A stretch of DNA of 64,000 nucleotides from an uncultured Sphingomonadaceae bacterium (GTDB lineage Bacteria > Pseudomonadota > Alphaproteobacteria > Sphingomonadales > Sphingomonadaceae): positions 62,001 through 126,000 of the forward strand of contig CANMWO010000002.1 in assembly GCA_947501695.1 (NCBI GenBank), read 5' to 3'. A model generated the notes under the pieces. It saw only the letters and a program-made list of their open reading frames with translations. It was not told the DNA's origin and ran no database searches. Below are positions 25,576 through 34,359 of this stretch, piece after piece. The position numbers and the translations under genes are program-made. Numbering within the stretch: the first letter of the stretch is position 1; every line of letters starts with the position of its first letter.

Positions 25576-27405
25576 ATGGCTGACCGTTCCAAACTTGATG
25601 ATCTGAAAGACGTGCTCGGTGGTACCGCGCGCGCCATGTCGCATGAACCCGAGTTGGAACTGGCTTACACCGCTGAAGCGCCGTCGCAATCCGGTGAGCA
25701 TCTCAAAGTGCCGATGCCCGCCCGTGACCTGCCGGCCGAGCAGGTTGCACAGGCACGCGGTTTTGCTGACAGTTTTGCGCTGAAATTGCGGTATCATAAC
25801 GAAACTCGCCATCGCAAAAATGCTCCGCAAGAGGCGATTGCGCGTGCATGTTTCGATGCGCTCGAACAGGTGCGCACCGATGCACTGGGTTCCCGCAATA
25901 TGAAGGGTGTGAACGGCAATCTGGATGCCTCGCTCGCAATGCGGATGCGGTCTGACCCGATATCACGCGCGCAGAATCGCGACGAAGTGCCTATTTCGAC
26001 AGCTCTCGCTTTGCTGGCCCGAGAAAAACTGACCGGCGAAGCGCCTCCTGAATCCACTCTGAAGGGTGTAGAAATGCTGCGCGAGTGGATCGAGGAAGGC
26101 GCCGGCGCTGATCTCGAAGGCCTCAATCTGACGCTCGACGATCAGGAAAGCTTTGCGAAACTCTCAACCCAGCTGCTCGAGCATCTCGACCTCATCAAAA
26201 GCGATGATGAAACATCTGACGCGGATGATAGTGACGATGATTCCGATGACGAGAGCGACGATCAGGAAGATGATGGCGCAGATGATGAAGCGACCGGTGA
26301 TCAGGGCGAGCAGGACATGCGTTCGGAACAGTCCGAGGATGATGCACAGGAAAGCGAGAGCGAGCTAAACGCCGACGACCTGGAAGAAGGCGCGGAAGAC
26401 GAAATGGGCGAAGGTGGGGATGAAGGCATGATGCCGGTTCGCCCCAATCGTCCGATGTCCGACCTGCCCTCCGGCTTTGACTATGCGCCGTGGACCGAAA
26501 AATATGACGAGATTATCAGCGCCACCGAATTATGTGATGAGGAAGAACTCACCCGGTTGCGCGCTTTTCTTGACCAGCAACTGACCAATTTACAGGGCGC
26601 GGTGACCAAACTCGCCAATCGCCTGCAACGCCGCCTGATGGCGCAGCAAAACCGCAGCTGGGATTTTGATCAGGAAGAAGGCATGCTCGATGCGGCACGC
26701 CTCGCTCGCGTCGTCAGCAATCCGGCACATAGCCTGTCTTACAAAATCGAACGCGAAACCGATTTCCGCGATACGGTGGTCACCTTGCTGATCGACAATA
26801 GTGGCTCAATGCGCGGACGGCCGATCAGCATCGCCGCAATCAGCGCCGATATTATGGCGCGCACACTCGAACGCTGCGGTGTCAAAACCGAGATTTTAGG
26901 CTTTACCACCCGCGCCTGGAAGGGCGGCCAGTGCCGTGAAAGCTGGCTGGCGGCGGATCGTCCGGCTAATCCTGGACGGCTCAACGACCTGCGCCATATC
27001 ATTTACAAACAGGCTGATGAGCCTTGGCGGCGGGCACGCAAAAATCTCGGCCTGATGATGCGCGAAGGTCTGCTCAAAGAGAATATCGATGGCGAGGCGT
27101 TGCTTTGGGCGCACAGCCGCCTGATCGCACGGCCCGAAGAACGCCGCATATTGATGGTGATCTCTGACGGTGCGCCAGTTGATGACTCAACGCTGTCCGT
27201 CAATCACGGCGCCTATCTGGAAAACCATTTGCGTAAAGTGATCGAGTGGATTGAAGGACGCTCACCAGTACAGCTGGTCGCCATCGGCATCGGCCATGAC
27301 GTGACCCGCTATTATAAGCGCGCTGTGACTATCATGGATGCGGAACAACTGGGCGGGACCATGGTCGAACAACTGGCCGGCCTTTTTGATGAGGAAAAGA
27401 AATGA
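25576..27405 (+). CDS. cobT: Cobaltochelatase CobT-type protein
   Basis: A 609-residue CobT protein. The N-terminal domain is followed by a highly acidic linker at about residues 210-290 with long Asp/Glu runs. The C-terminal von Willebrand A domain starts near 395 and has an intact metal-ion (MIDAS) motif in [13 protein letters not shown]. CobT pairs with CobS to form the ATP-driven chaperone part of aerobic cobaltochelatase. The following nitroreductase start overlaps the stop by 4 bases. Sequence and length match the family; whether it serves cobalt insertion here depends on a cobN elsewhere. Confidence 0.93.
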   Translation: MADRSKLDDLKDVLGGTARAMSHEPELELAYTAEAPSQSGEHLKVPMPARDLPAEQVAQARGFADSFALKLRYHNETRHRKNAPQEAIARACFDALEQVRTDALGSRNMKGVNGNLDASLAMRMRSDPISRAQNRDEVPISTALALLAREKLTGEAPPESTLKGVEMLREWIEEGAGADLEGLNLTLDDQESFAKLSTQLLEHLDLIKSDDETSDADDSDDDSDDESDDQEDDGADDEATGDQGEQDMRSEQSEDDAQESESELNADDLEEGAEDEMGEGGDEGMMPVRPNRPMSDLPSGFDYAPWTEKYDEIISATELCDEEELTRLRAFLDQQLTNLQGAVTKLANRLQRRLMAQQNRSWDFDQEEGMLDAARLARVVSNPAHSLSYKIERETDFRDTVVTLLIDNSGSMRGRPISIAAISADIMARTLERCGVKTEILGFTTRAWKGGQCRESWLAADRPANPGRLNDLRHIIYKQADEPWRRARKNLGLMMREGLLKENIDGEALLWAHSRLIARPEERRILMVISDGAPVDDSTLSVNHGAYLENHLRKVIEWIEGRSPVQLVAIGIGHDVTRYYKRAVTIMDAEQLGGTMVEQLAGLFDEEKK

Positions 27406-28073
27406 ACGTAACCGAAGCTGTCAAATCCCGCCGTTCCGTCCGCCAATTTCTCGACAAGCCCGTTGATCAAAAAACCCTTCAAAAAATTCTCGAAACCGCA
27501 GCCAGATCGCCCTCTGGCGGAAACACACAGCCATGGAATGCTGTAGTTGTTGGCGGGGACGAGCTGACCCGCATTGCAGATGCCGTCAAAGCCAAAGTCC
27601 CCACCGCGCCGGCTGGGGAAAATATGGAATATGATATCTATCCCAAAGACCTTGAGGGACGCTACGAAGACCAGCGCAGAGGCGTTGGCAAGGCAATGTT
27701 TAACGCACTTAAAATTCCCAAGGAAGATGGCGGCGCACGGATCAAGCAGATGATGGCCAACTGGGACAGCTTTGGCGCGCCGGTTCAGCTATTTACCTAT
27801 ACCCGCAAATATATGGGGCCACCGCAATGGTCGGACATGGGCATGTGGCTGCAAACCGTGATGCTATTGCTGCGCGAGGAAGGTTTGGACAGCTGCCCGC
27901 AGGAAATCTGGGCCATGTATGGCACTTATATGCGTGAACTGCTCAACATTGACGATGACCATATCTTTTTCTGCGGCATGGCCATTGGTTATCGCGATCC
28001 AGATGCGCCGATTAACAATTTCGATGTTCCGCGCGTTCCGTTGGCCGAAAGTGTAAAATTTTACGGAATCTAA
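27402..28073 (+). CDS. Nitroreductase family flavoprotein
   Basis: A 223-residue FMN-dependent nitroreductase fold. The N-terminus reads [16 protein letters not shown], in which the Arg residues bind FMN phosphate, followed by [17 protein letters not shown]. The C-terminal part contains [21 protein letters not shown] and [17 protein letters not shown]. Family members reduce nitro or quinone substrates with NAD(P)H. Relatives of this fold include BluB, which makes the lower ligand of cobalamin; the overlap with cobT makes that link worth noting, but the sequence looks like an ordinary nitroreductase. Confidence 0.88.
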   Translation: MNVTEAVKSRRSVRQFLDKPVDQKTLQKILETAARSPSGGNTQPWNAVVVGGDELTRIADAVKAKVPTAPAGENMEYDIYPKDLEGRYEDQRRGVGKAMFNALKIPKEDGGARIKQMMANWDSFGAPVQLFTYTRKYMGPPQWSDMGMWLQTVMLLLREEGLDSCPQEIWAMYGTYMRELLNIDDDHIFFCGMAIGYRDPDAPINNFDVPRVPLAESVKFYGI

Positions 28074-28088
28074 ATTATATAACTATCT

Positions 28089-28110
28089 GAAAATAATAGA
28101 TTTTATTTTC
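28089..28110. other. AT-rich hairpin after the nitroreductase gene
   Basis: GAAAATAA (28089-28096) pairs perfectly with TTATTTTC (28103-28110) around a TAGATT loop, 15 bases after the stop. It may act as a weak transcript end, although GC content is very low and it has no separate T run. Confidence 0.4.
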
Positions 28111-28124
28111 AACTGTGTCATATA

Positions 28125-28138
28125 GTGACAATTGTCAC
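28125..28138. promoter_or_regulatory. Crp-type palindromic operator upstream of the CHAT/CHASE2/TPS operon
   Basis: GTGACAATTGTCAC is a perfect 14-base palindrome containing GTGA-N6-TCAC, the core of Crp-family binding sites. It starts 155 bases before the CHAT gene ATG, and a possible -10 element (TACTAT, 28166-28171) lies downstream. The operon encodes an adenylate cyclase, so cAMP-Crp control is a natural hypothesis. The binding protein is inferred, not shown. Confidence 0.55.
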
Positions 28139-28279
28139 CTCTTTTAACCCACAGTGTCCATTAATTACTATGCCAGACTCGGAAACGTCGCTTATGAATG
28201 TTTCTGAGGGGTTTTCGGGTCGCAATTTGAGCAGTTTAGCCAATAGGCAAAAGCTGCCTTGGGGTATTGTGGGGAATAT

Positions 28280-31200
28280 ATGATCGGTCCGAGTTATTTT
28301 CGCTTGCCGTTATTGGCATTGCTTCCGGTGTTGGCAGCAACATCTTCCGTTGCCTTTGCACAAGGCACACCAATAGCTCTGCGTGACAGCTTTCCAATTG
28401 GATCGGGTGATGGAACGCTTTGTCAGGTACAAGACCGGAGCTTGGAGAATAAGGCCAAACAAAGCATGTTTGACCGCAGCTGGGCCGTGGTTTGCCGTGA
28501 TTCCGCTCGCCCAGTGGGATTTGTCTATGCCTTTCGAGCTTCTGAGGGCGATGTCTTGCAGCGTATAGCACAACACCGCAATGAAGCGGTTTCTTGCCCA
28601 AACCAACCTCAACAGGCCGTTGTCGGCGGCATCAACCGGATATTATGCAAATTTTCTGACGAACCGGTTTCCTATTCTATATTTCAGGAACAGCGCGGAA
28701 ATGTTTCCTATGTTGCAGAGGGCCTGACGGTCTATGACAGCGCAACCACGCTCGCGCTGAATTCGATTATGTCGAACAAGATCGTCAAAGGCAAAATCGA
28801 TGTTGCATCAACCTCCATCGAAGATCCGTTCGCTTTTGCTCGGGTGCAGGCGTTAACACTGAAACCCGATCAAGCGCTGGCTGAAGGCTATCGTCGCAAT
28901 TTGAGTGGTAACTATGCCGAAGCGGCTGCATTTTTTGAAACATTGCAGCAACGAACCGCTGGTCTGGACGACGTTGATATCAATCCCCAGGAATATTTCA
29001 TCAACCGCGCTTTGCAAAAATCAAACCTTGGTGAGTTTGCTGAAGCTGACGAGCTATTCAATCGAGCAACTGCGTTGGATTCCGGCAGCGTTGTAAACCA
29101 AAAGTTGCTGCGTAATTTTGAAGCAATGCATCTGCTAAATCAGGGGCGTTTTGAAGAAGCGGTAACCCGGATTAACTTGCCTATCGCGGCGGCTGAATTG
29201 CAAAGAGATTCTCTAGTCACCGGCCTTACGATTACGCAGCCGATTGCGATGCGGATAAATGGCGATGACAAGACCGCCAATTTGCTGGGTTTAAACGATG
29301 ATTTAAAACTGACCACGGTAGAACGCGGACAAATTATTGATGCGCAGGCGCTGCAGCTAATCGGTACAGCCCAAAGGATCAGGGGAGAAACCGCCGGGGC
29401 GCAAACGTCTTTGACCACCGCCTACAACCAAGCGGTTGCGGTGCGCGATGGACGCGTGACATCAATTACCCGGTTGCGCACGCAGATATTGTCCGAATTG
29501 GCGCTGATCGCGGAATCCCAGGGCGAGTTTGCAAATGCAGAGCAGCTATTGCGTAACGCTCTGGAACTCGTCGAACTGCAATATCCCGAAACCCGCGCGG
29601 TTAACGGCGCGAAAGCAAAGCTCGCGAGCTACTTGCTGCGTCAGGGCAAGCAAAGCGAAGCACGGACATATTACCGCGAAGTCGTCGACAGTGCGATTGG
29701 CAAGCGCAGTGCCGTAACCGGTATCGCCAACCAGTTGGCACCCTATTTCGCATTGATGACCGCAGACTCCGCTGCAACAGAAGAGTTTTTCAAAGCCTCC
29801 CAAATTCTGGTGCGGCCTGGCGTTGCCGAAACCCAAGCGGTATTGTCGCGCGAATTGAGTGGCGGTACGGATGAAGCATCACGATTGTTCCGCCAGTCTG
29901 GTAATCTCGACCGCAACATAGAGCGGTTGCGAATGCGTTTCACGGCATTGGGCAAGGTCGAGCAATCATCGGCAACGCGGCAACGGCGCAACGACCTCGC
30001 CGCCGAGATTGAAGAATTGGAACGGAGCCAACAGCTGACCATCGTCAGTCTGTCACAATATCCACAATATCGCGCCATCGCGGGCAACTCTATCGAACTC
30101 ACAGAATTGCGCGCCAGCATGACCGACAACGAAGCTTATATGCGCATGGCGATTGTCGGAAATGATGTTTTTATCTTCTATGCCGAAAAAGAATTTGCGA
30201 CGACTTACAAGGCTCCTCTCAGCGCCAGCGCACTCGATGAGAAAGTGGACAAGCTGCGCGCATCCATTTCCGCCTTCGAAAATGGCCAATATGTTACCTA
30301 TCCTTTTGATATGGAAGCATCGCGCAGCCTATTTAAGGACCTGATGCTGCCGGTATCGCAAAGACTGACGGCAAAAAACCATCTGATCTTCGAACCCGAT
30401 GGGGCAATGCTACGATTGCCGATCAATCTGCTTGTTGTCGATGATGCATCTGTCACCGACTATCTTGAGCGCGTTGAGCAGCCAGATGGTGACGCATTCG
30501 ATTACACCGGCGTACGCTGGCTCGGAACCGATACCAACATCAGCACGGCTGTATCCGCGCGCGGATTTGCCGATGCCCGGAAGGCGCCAATTTCAAAAGC
30601 GTCGCGGCAATATCTGGGCCTTGGCAACAACCAGCCAGTGCAGGCCAATACCGGTGTTCGCAGCGTCCGTGCGGCGGCAGGCGGTCTTGATGCGCAGTGC
30701 AACTGGGCATTAAACGAATGGAACAATCCAATTTCCGATGCCGAGCTGGTTCAGGCCCGTTCGATCATCGGGCAAGGCGGCTCCGAAATACTAACCGGCG
30801 CAGCCTTTTCTGATGACCAGATATTAGCGAAATCCGATATTTCCGATTATCGCATCCTGCATTTCGCGACCCACGGCCTTGTCACAGCGCCCAAACCATC
30901 CTGTCCTGCTAAACCCGCCTTGCTGACGTCTTTTGGCGGCGAAAAATCAGACGGCTTGCTCGCCTTTGACGAAATCTTTGATATGAAACTGGACGCAGAT
31001 ATCGTCATCCTTTCGGCCTGCGATACTGCTGGTAAGGCTAGCATCAAGGCAACCCGAGAAGCCGGTGTCAGCAGCGGCGGCGGGACGGCTCTGGATGGAT
31101 TGGTTCGCTCCTTCATTGGGGCCGGTAGTCGCTCTGTATTAGCAAGCCACTGGCCTGCGCCTGATGATTTTCAAGCAACCGAGCGCTTGATTGGCGGCCT

Positions 31201-31420
31201 GTTTGCCAAGGGGCAGGGCCAATCTGTTGCCTCGGCATTACGGACTTCACAAAAAGAATTGATGGACGATCCAACGACATCGCATCCTTATTATTGGTCG
31301 GGCTTTGCAATTATCGGCGATGGCTCAAGACCGTTTTTGCCCGATGGCACGCGCGATGGCCAGATCGCGGATGCGGCTGCGACCCCAAATTCTGAAAGGG
31401 CGGTATCCACTCTAAAATAA
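28280..31420 (+). CDS. Exported TPR-CHAT domain protein (caspase-like peptidase fold)
   Basis: I choose the ATG at 28280, which follows a GGGGA site; an in-frame TTG lies 21 bases earlier. The product has 1046 residues. A signal peptide (about residues 1-28, ending VAFAQ) is followed by a region of unknown fold, then helical TPR-like repeats at about 190-480 and a long helical linker. The C-terminal CHAT domain spans about 690-1010. The caspase-like dyad appears intact: His865 in HFATHG and Cys914 in LSACDT. CHAT proteins are clan CD peptidases, often with TPR substrate-binding regions. Export implies a periplasmic or surface role. It is the first gene of the two-partner secretion operon, and its TAA overlaps the next ATG. 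Confidence 0.88.
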   Translation: MIGPSYFRLPLLALLPVLAATSSVAFAQGTPIALRDSFPIGSGDGTLCQVQDRSLENKAKQSMFDRSWAVVCRDSARPVGFVYAFRASEGDVLQRIAQHRNEAVSCPNQPQQAVVGGINRILCKFSDEPVSYSIFQEQRGNVSYVAEGLTVYDSATTLALNSIMSNKIVKGKIDVASTSIEDPFAFARVQALTLKPDQALAEGYRRNLSGNYAEAAAFFETLQQRTAGLDDVDINPQEYFINRALQKSNLGEFAEADELFNRATALDSGSVVNQKLLRNFEAMHLLNQGRFEEAVTRINLPIAAAELQRDSLVTGLTITQPIAMRINGDDKTANLLGLNDDLKLTTVERGQIIDAQALQLIGTAQRIRGETAGAQTSLTTAYNQAVAVRDGRVTSITRLRTQILSELALIAESQGEFANAEQLLRNALELVELQYPETRAVNGAKAKLASYLLRQGKQSEARTYYREVVDSAIGKRSAVTGIANQLAPYFALMTADSAATEEFFKASQILVRPGVAETQAVLSRELSGGTDEASRLFRQSGNLDRNIERLRMRFTALGKVEQSSATRQRRNDLAAEIEELERSQQLTIVSLSQYPQYRAIAGNSIELTELRASMTDNEAYMRMAIVGNDVFIFYAEKEFATTYKAPLSASALDEKVDKLRASISAFENGQYVTYPFDMEASRSLFKDLMLPVSQRLTAKNHLIFEPDGAMLRLPINLLVVDDASVTDYLERVEQPDGDAFDYTGVRWLGTDTNISTAVSARGFADARKAPISKASRQYLGLGNNQPVQANTGVRSVRAAAGGLDAQCNWALNEWNNPISDAELVQARSIIGQGGSEILTGAAFSDDQILAKSDISDYRILHFATHGLVTAPKPSCPAKPALLTSFGGEKSDGLLAFDEIFDMKLDADIVILSACDTAGKASIKATREAGVSSGGGTALDGLVRSFIGAGSRSVLASHWPAPDDFQATERLIGGLFAKGQGQSVASALRTSQKELMDDPTTSHPYYWSGFAIIGDGSRPFLPDGTRDGQIADAAATPNSERAVSTLK

Positions 31421-33474
31421 TGACGAACCCAGAACAACCAATCGATCCGGCCCTATCGGGCCGCGACGTCAAGGAGGAAGCCCGCGGGATATTGCAATCC
31501 CTGCGTCGTCTATTCGACCAGCTGGGCCCTATCCGTTTGGGTTCGACAATATTATTCCTGTTCCTTGCTCTTCTTATGGCCCGGTTCAGCTGGACTACAC
31601 CGCTGATCCAAGATGCAGAACGCGCGCTTTACGACATGCGTGCTTCTGTCTTCGCCCCAGAGGTGGAGAAAGAAGACCGGATAGTGATGATCGTCTATAA
31701 CGAGGATACGCTAAAACTAACCGGCCAGCGCTCTCCTGTCGATCGGACAATCCTGGCACAGGCGCTGGAAACAATCGATGCCGCCAATCCTAAATCTATC
31801 GGCATCGATATTCTTTTCACCATGCCGCAGGATGACGACGAATTGCTCGTTTCCGCGTTCAAACAGCTCGAAACGCCAACATTTATTGCCTACGCAAATC
31901 CCAAATATAATCCCGAAATCGCCTTTGCCGAACATGAGTTCCTAAAATCGTTCTTGAACGAAGTTCAGGGCGATAAATTGAACCCTACCAGTATCCGATT
32001 GAACACAGATGGCGACGGTGTTCAACGACGCTGGACGCCGCAAAATGCCGAAGCACCTCCGTTCATGGCGATGGCGCTGACCAAACCCAACCCAGCATTC
32101 GCCGCGAATAACGGCGCCATACGCTATCTGGTGCCCTCTACTTCTGATATGCCGGTATTCGACAAATTTCCGATCGAAAGCTTTGCGGATCCGGCGACGG
32201 CTGAGATGCTGCAGTCTTTTATCCAGGACAAATATGTCCTGATTGGTGGCGATTTTGTCGACCGCGACCGGTTTGAAACACCAATCGGTTCGATCACCGA
32301 CTTACAGAGCGAAGACGGCAAGATGATCGGCCTGGAAGTCCATGCCCATATGCTCGCGCAATTGTTAAACGATGACATACCCTCGCTCATTCCTAGTTGG
32401 ATATTATGGGTAGCAGCCCTGATCGTGGCCATTTGTGGCGGACTTTCGGCGCTCATCATGGGCAATGCGGTCAGGGTCGCTGGCATTTTGGTCGGCCAGT
32501 TCGTGTTTTTTCTGGTCTTTCCCTTTTTCCTGCAAAATTTGGGTATCGATACCTTGACCTTGCCCGCTTTTGGCTGGGCTTTGGGCTGGTTATTTGGCTA
32601 TTCTTCGGTCGGGTCGGCTGCCAGAACCATCAACTCCAAACAGCGTGCTTTCGCGCAAGGCGCATTGGGCAAATATCTTCCCAAATCAATCGCCGGAGAA
32701 ATTTTACGGGACCCCGAAAAACTATCGCTCCATGGCGAAAAACGTCAGATATTTGCGGTTTTCACTGATTTGGAAGGGTTTACCAAATTGAGCCATGCGA
32801 TTGAGCCTGAGATGGTAGCCACCTTGCTCAATGACTATCTCGACCGGCTCAGTGAAGTCGCGCTCCAATATGGCGGGACGATAGACAAATTTGTTGGTGA
32901 CGCGCTGGTTACTTTCTGGGGCGCGCCGATCGCTTATCCCGACGATGGCGAACGCGCGGCCAAAGCCGCATATGCGCTTTATCAAGCCGGCGAAGAATTC
33001 CGCAAAAACGTACCCGAAGGTGTGCCGCCGATTGGCCGAACACGGGTCGGCCTGCACTATGGAGATGCCATTGTTGGCAACTTCGGTGGCGAAGGCCGCA
33101 TTCAATATACAGCACTTGGCGATGCGATGAACACCGCAGCACGATTGGAAGCAGCCAATAAAACGCTAGAAACCAAAGTTTTGGTCAGCCGAGAAGCGAT
33201 GGAACGCACGGGTCTCGATTGGTATCGTCCGATGGGCACCATAACCCTGCGCGGTCGTTCCACACCAGTGGAGGTTTTTGAACCTGTACCCGACTGGGAA
33301 GGAAAAGATCGCGCGGCAGTGACTGCCGTCATAGACGCCCATCAAAAAGGTGATATTGATTACGTTCAGACACTTAGCACTATAGTGACGCAATATGGCG
33401 ATGATCTAGGCCTCGCCAATTTGCAAAAACGACTAGAAAAGACAAAAAATGGAGAAAGCTATGCACTCGGCTGA
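31420..33474 (+). CDS. CHASE2-domain adenylate cyclase (class III)
   Basis: A 684-residue membrane enzyme. One helix near residues 41-57 leads into a periplasmic CHASE2 sensor domain (about 65-315), then a cluster of helices at about 325-395, and a class III cyclase domain from about 440 to 625. Both metal-binding Asp residues are present (VFTDLEGFTK and KFVGDALVTFWG). The transition-state Asn and Arg lie in GDAMNTAARLE. The Lys in DKFVGDA and the Thr in QYTALGD match the adenine-selecting pair of adenylate cyclases rather than guanylate cyclases. It probably makes cAMP in response to a periplasmic signal. The ATG overlaps the CHAT gene stop, and the end overlaps the next gene by 14 bases. 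Confidence 0.92.
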   Translation: MTNPEQPIDPALSGRDVKEEARGILQSLRRLFDQLGPIRLGSTILFLFLALLMARFSWTTPLIQDAERALYDMRASVFAPEVEKEDRIVMIVYNEDTLKLTGQRSPVDRTILAQALETIDAANPKSIGIDILFTMPQDDDELLVSAFKQLETPTFIAYANPKYNPEIAFAEHEFLKSFLNEVQGDKLNPTSIRLNTDGDGVQRRWTPQNAEAPPFMAMALTKPNPAFAANNGAIRYLVPSTSDMPVFDKFPIESFADPATAEMLQSFIQDKYVLIGGDFVDRDRFETPIGSITDLQSEDGKMIGLEVHAHMLAQLLNDDIPSLIPSWILWVAALIVAICGGLSALIMGNAVRVAGILVGQFVFFLVFPFFLQNLGIDTLTLPAFGWALGWLFGYSSVGSAARTINSKQRAFAQGALGKYLPKSIAGEILRDPEKLSLHGEKRQIFAVFTDLEGFTKLSHAIEPEMVATLLNDYLDRLSEVALQYGGTIDKFVGDALVTFWGAPIAYPDDGERAAKAAYALYQAGEEFRKNVPEGVPPIGRTRVGLHYGDAIVGNFGGEGRIQYTALGDAMNTAARLEAANKTLETKVLVSREAMERTGLDWYRPMGTITLRGRSTPVEVFEPVPDWEGKDRAAVTAVIDAHQKGDIDYVQTLSTIVTQYGDDLGLANLQKRLEKTKNGESYALG

Positions 33475-34255
33475 TTTTAAGACACCCAAATCTGGGAAGA
33501 ACTTCGGTAAAGCGGCGCTTGGCGCACTGTTGCTGGTGGGGCTAAGCGGCACGGCCATCGCTCAGAATATGGTAGTGCGTTCTACGGGACCATCTGCAAA
33601 ATCTTATCCGGCGGGAAAGAAACTTTCCAACACTGCAAAGATAACGCTTAAAAAGCTGGATCGGGTCACGATCCTTGGCAAAGGCGGTACGCGAGTGATT
33701 AAGGGACCAGGTACGTTTTCATTGAGCGGCAGCGCCACGCGCCGATCAAGTAGCTCGACGCGTCTTTCTAGCTTCATCAACAACCGTGGCAGCAGCCGGG
33801 CGAGAACCGGAGCAGTTCGCAGCGCCGGTGTTACTGCTTCCGAAGCTGCACCCAGAAATCCTAATCTTTGGTATCTCGACGTAACCAAGGGCGGTAAATT
33901 CTGTGTGTCCGATGCCAATGCTCTGGTGCTATGGCGCCCGGATTATACCGGGTCAGCCACTGCCAGCATCGTTGAACCAACCAATGGCGCGGTGACCGAA
34001 GTCGCTTGGCGCAAAGGCAATCCACTGAAAAGCTGGCCGAAAGCTGCTGCACCTCTAACAAATGGCGCTAGCTATCGGTTGATCGGATCTAATGTCGAAA
34101 AATCTGTCGCGATCAATTTCGTGTTGCTGAATGAAGCACCGAAAAGTCTTGATGATGCGGCGGCTGTACTGATTGCCAATGGCTGTCAAAGCCAGCTCGA
34201 TCTGTTGGTCGAGACATTGGACGACGGATCATCGGAGAGCCAAGAAAAAGGTTAG
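33461..34255 (+). CDS. Exported protein of unknown function with FecR-like N-terminal segment
   Basis: The ATG at 33461 has GGAG 6 bases upstream and is preferred over an ATG 12 bases earlier. The 265-residue product has a signal peptide ending near TAIAQ. Next comes a compact beta-rich segment, LDRVTILGKGGTRVIKGPGTFSL, which resembles the FecR-type beta domain or an SH3-like fold. Then follows a Ser/Arg-rich linker (about 90-125) and a second domain with FCVSDANALVLWRPD. Two Cys residues (about 151 and 244) could form a disulfide. I cannot name a family. It lies between a CHASE2 cyclase and a TpsB transporter, so an envelope role in sensing or secretion is likely. Confidence 0.7.
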   Translation: MHSADFKTPKSGKNFGKAALGALLLVGLSGTAIAQNMVVRSTGPSAKSYPAGKKLSNTAKITLKKLDRVTILGKGGTRVIKGPGTFSLSGSATRRSSSSTRLSSFINNRGSSRARTGAVRSAGVTASEAAPRNPNLWYLDVTKGGKFCVSDANALVLWRPDYTGSATASIVEPTNGAVTEVAWRKGNPLKSWPKAAAPLTNGASYRLIGSNVEKSVAINFVLLNEAPKSLDDAAAVLIANGCQSQLDLLVETLDDGSSESQEKG

Positions 34256-34267
34256 ATAATAGGAATG

Positions 34268-34343
34268 TTTCACGGCCTGAAATGAGGGTCAGGTCGTGAA
34301 AGAAAACACAATATTTCCAGGGGGGGTCGCGCAGGAAATATTG
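34268..34343 (+). promoter_or_regulatory. Two consecutive hairpins in the tpsB leader
   Basis: TTTCACGGCCTGA (34268-34280) pairs with TCAGGTCGTGAAA (34289-34301), with one G-T pair. CAATATTTCC (34309-34318) pairs perfectly with GGAAATATTG (34334-34343). Neither is followed by a T run. They fill the 104 bases between the exported protein gene and tpsB and may set transcript processing or translation inside the operon. Confidence 0.55.
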
Positions 34344-34359
34344 AAAACCGGGGAAGAAT

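Noticed and set aside
27402-28073. Nitroreductase as BluB (lower-ligand synthesis of B12), because it overlaps cobT
   Set aside because: The sequence follows the ordinary nitroreductase pattern and I could not identify BluB-specific residues; kept as a general nitroreductase.
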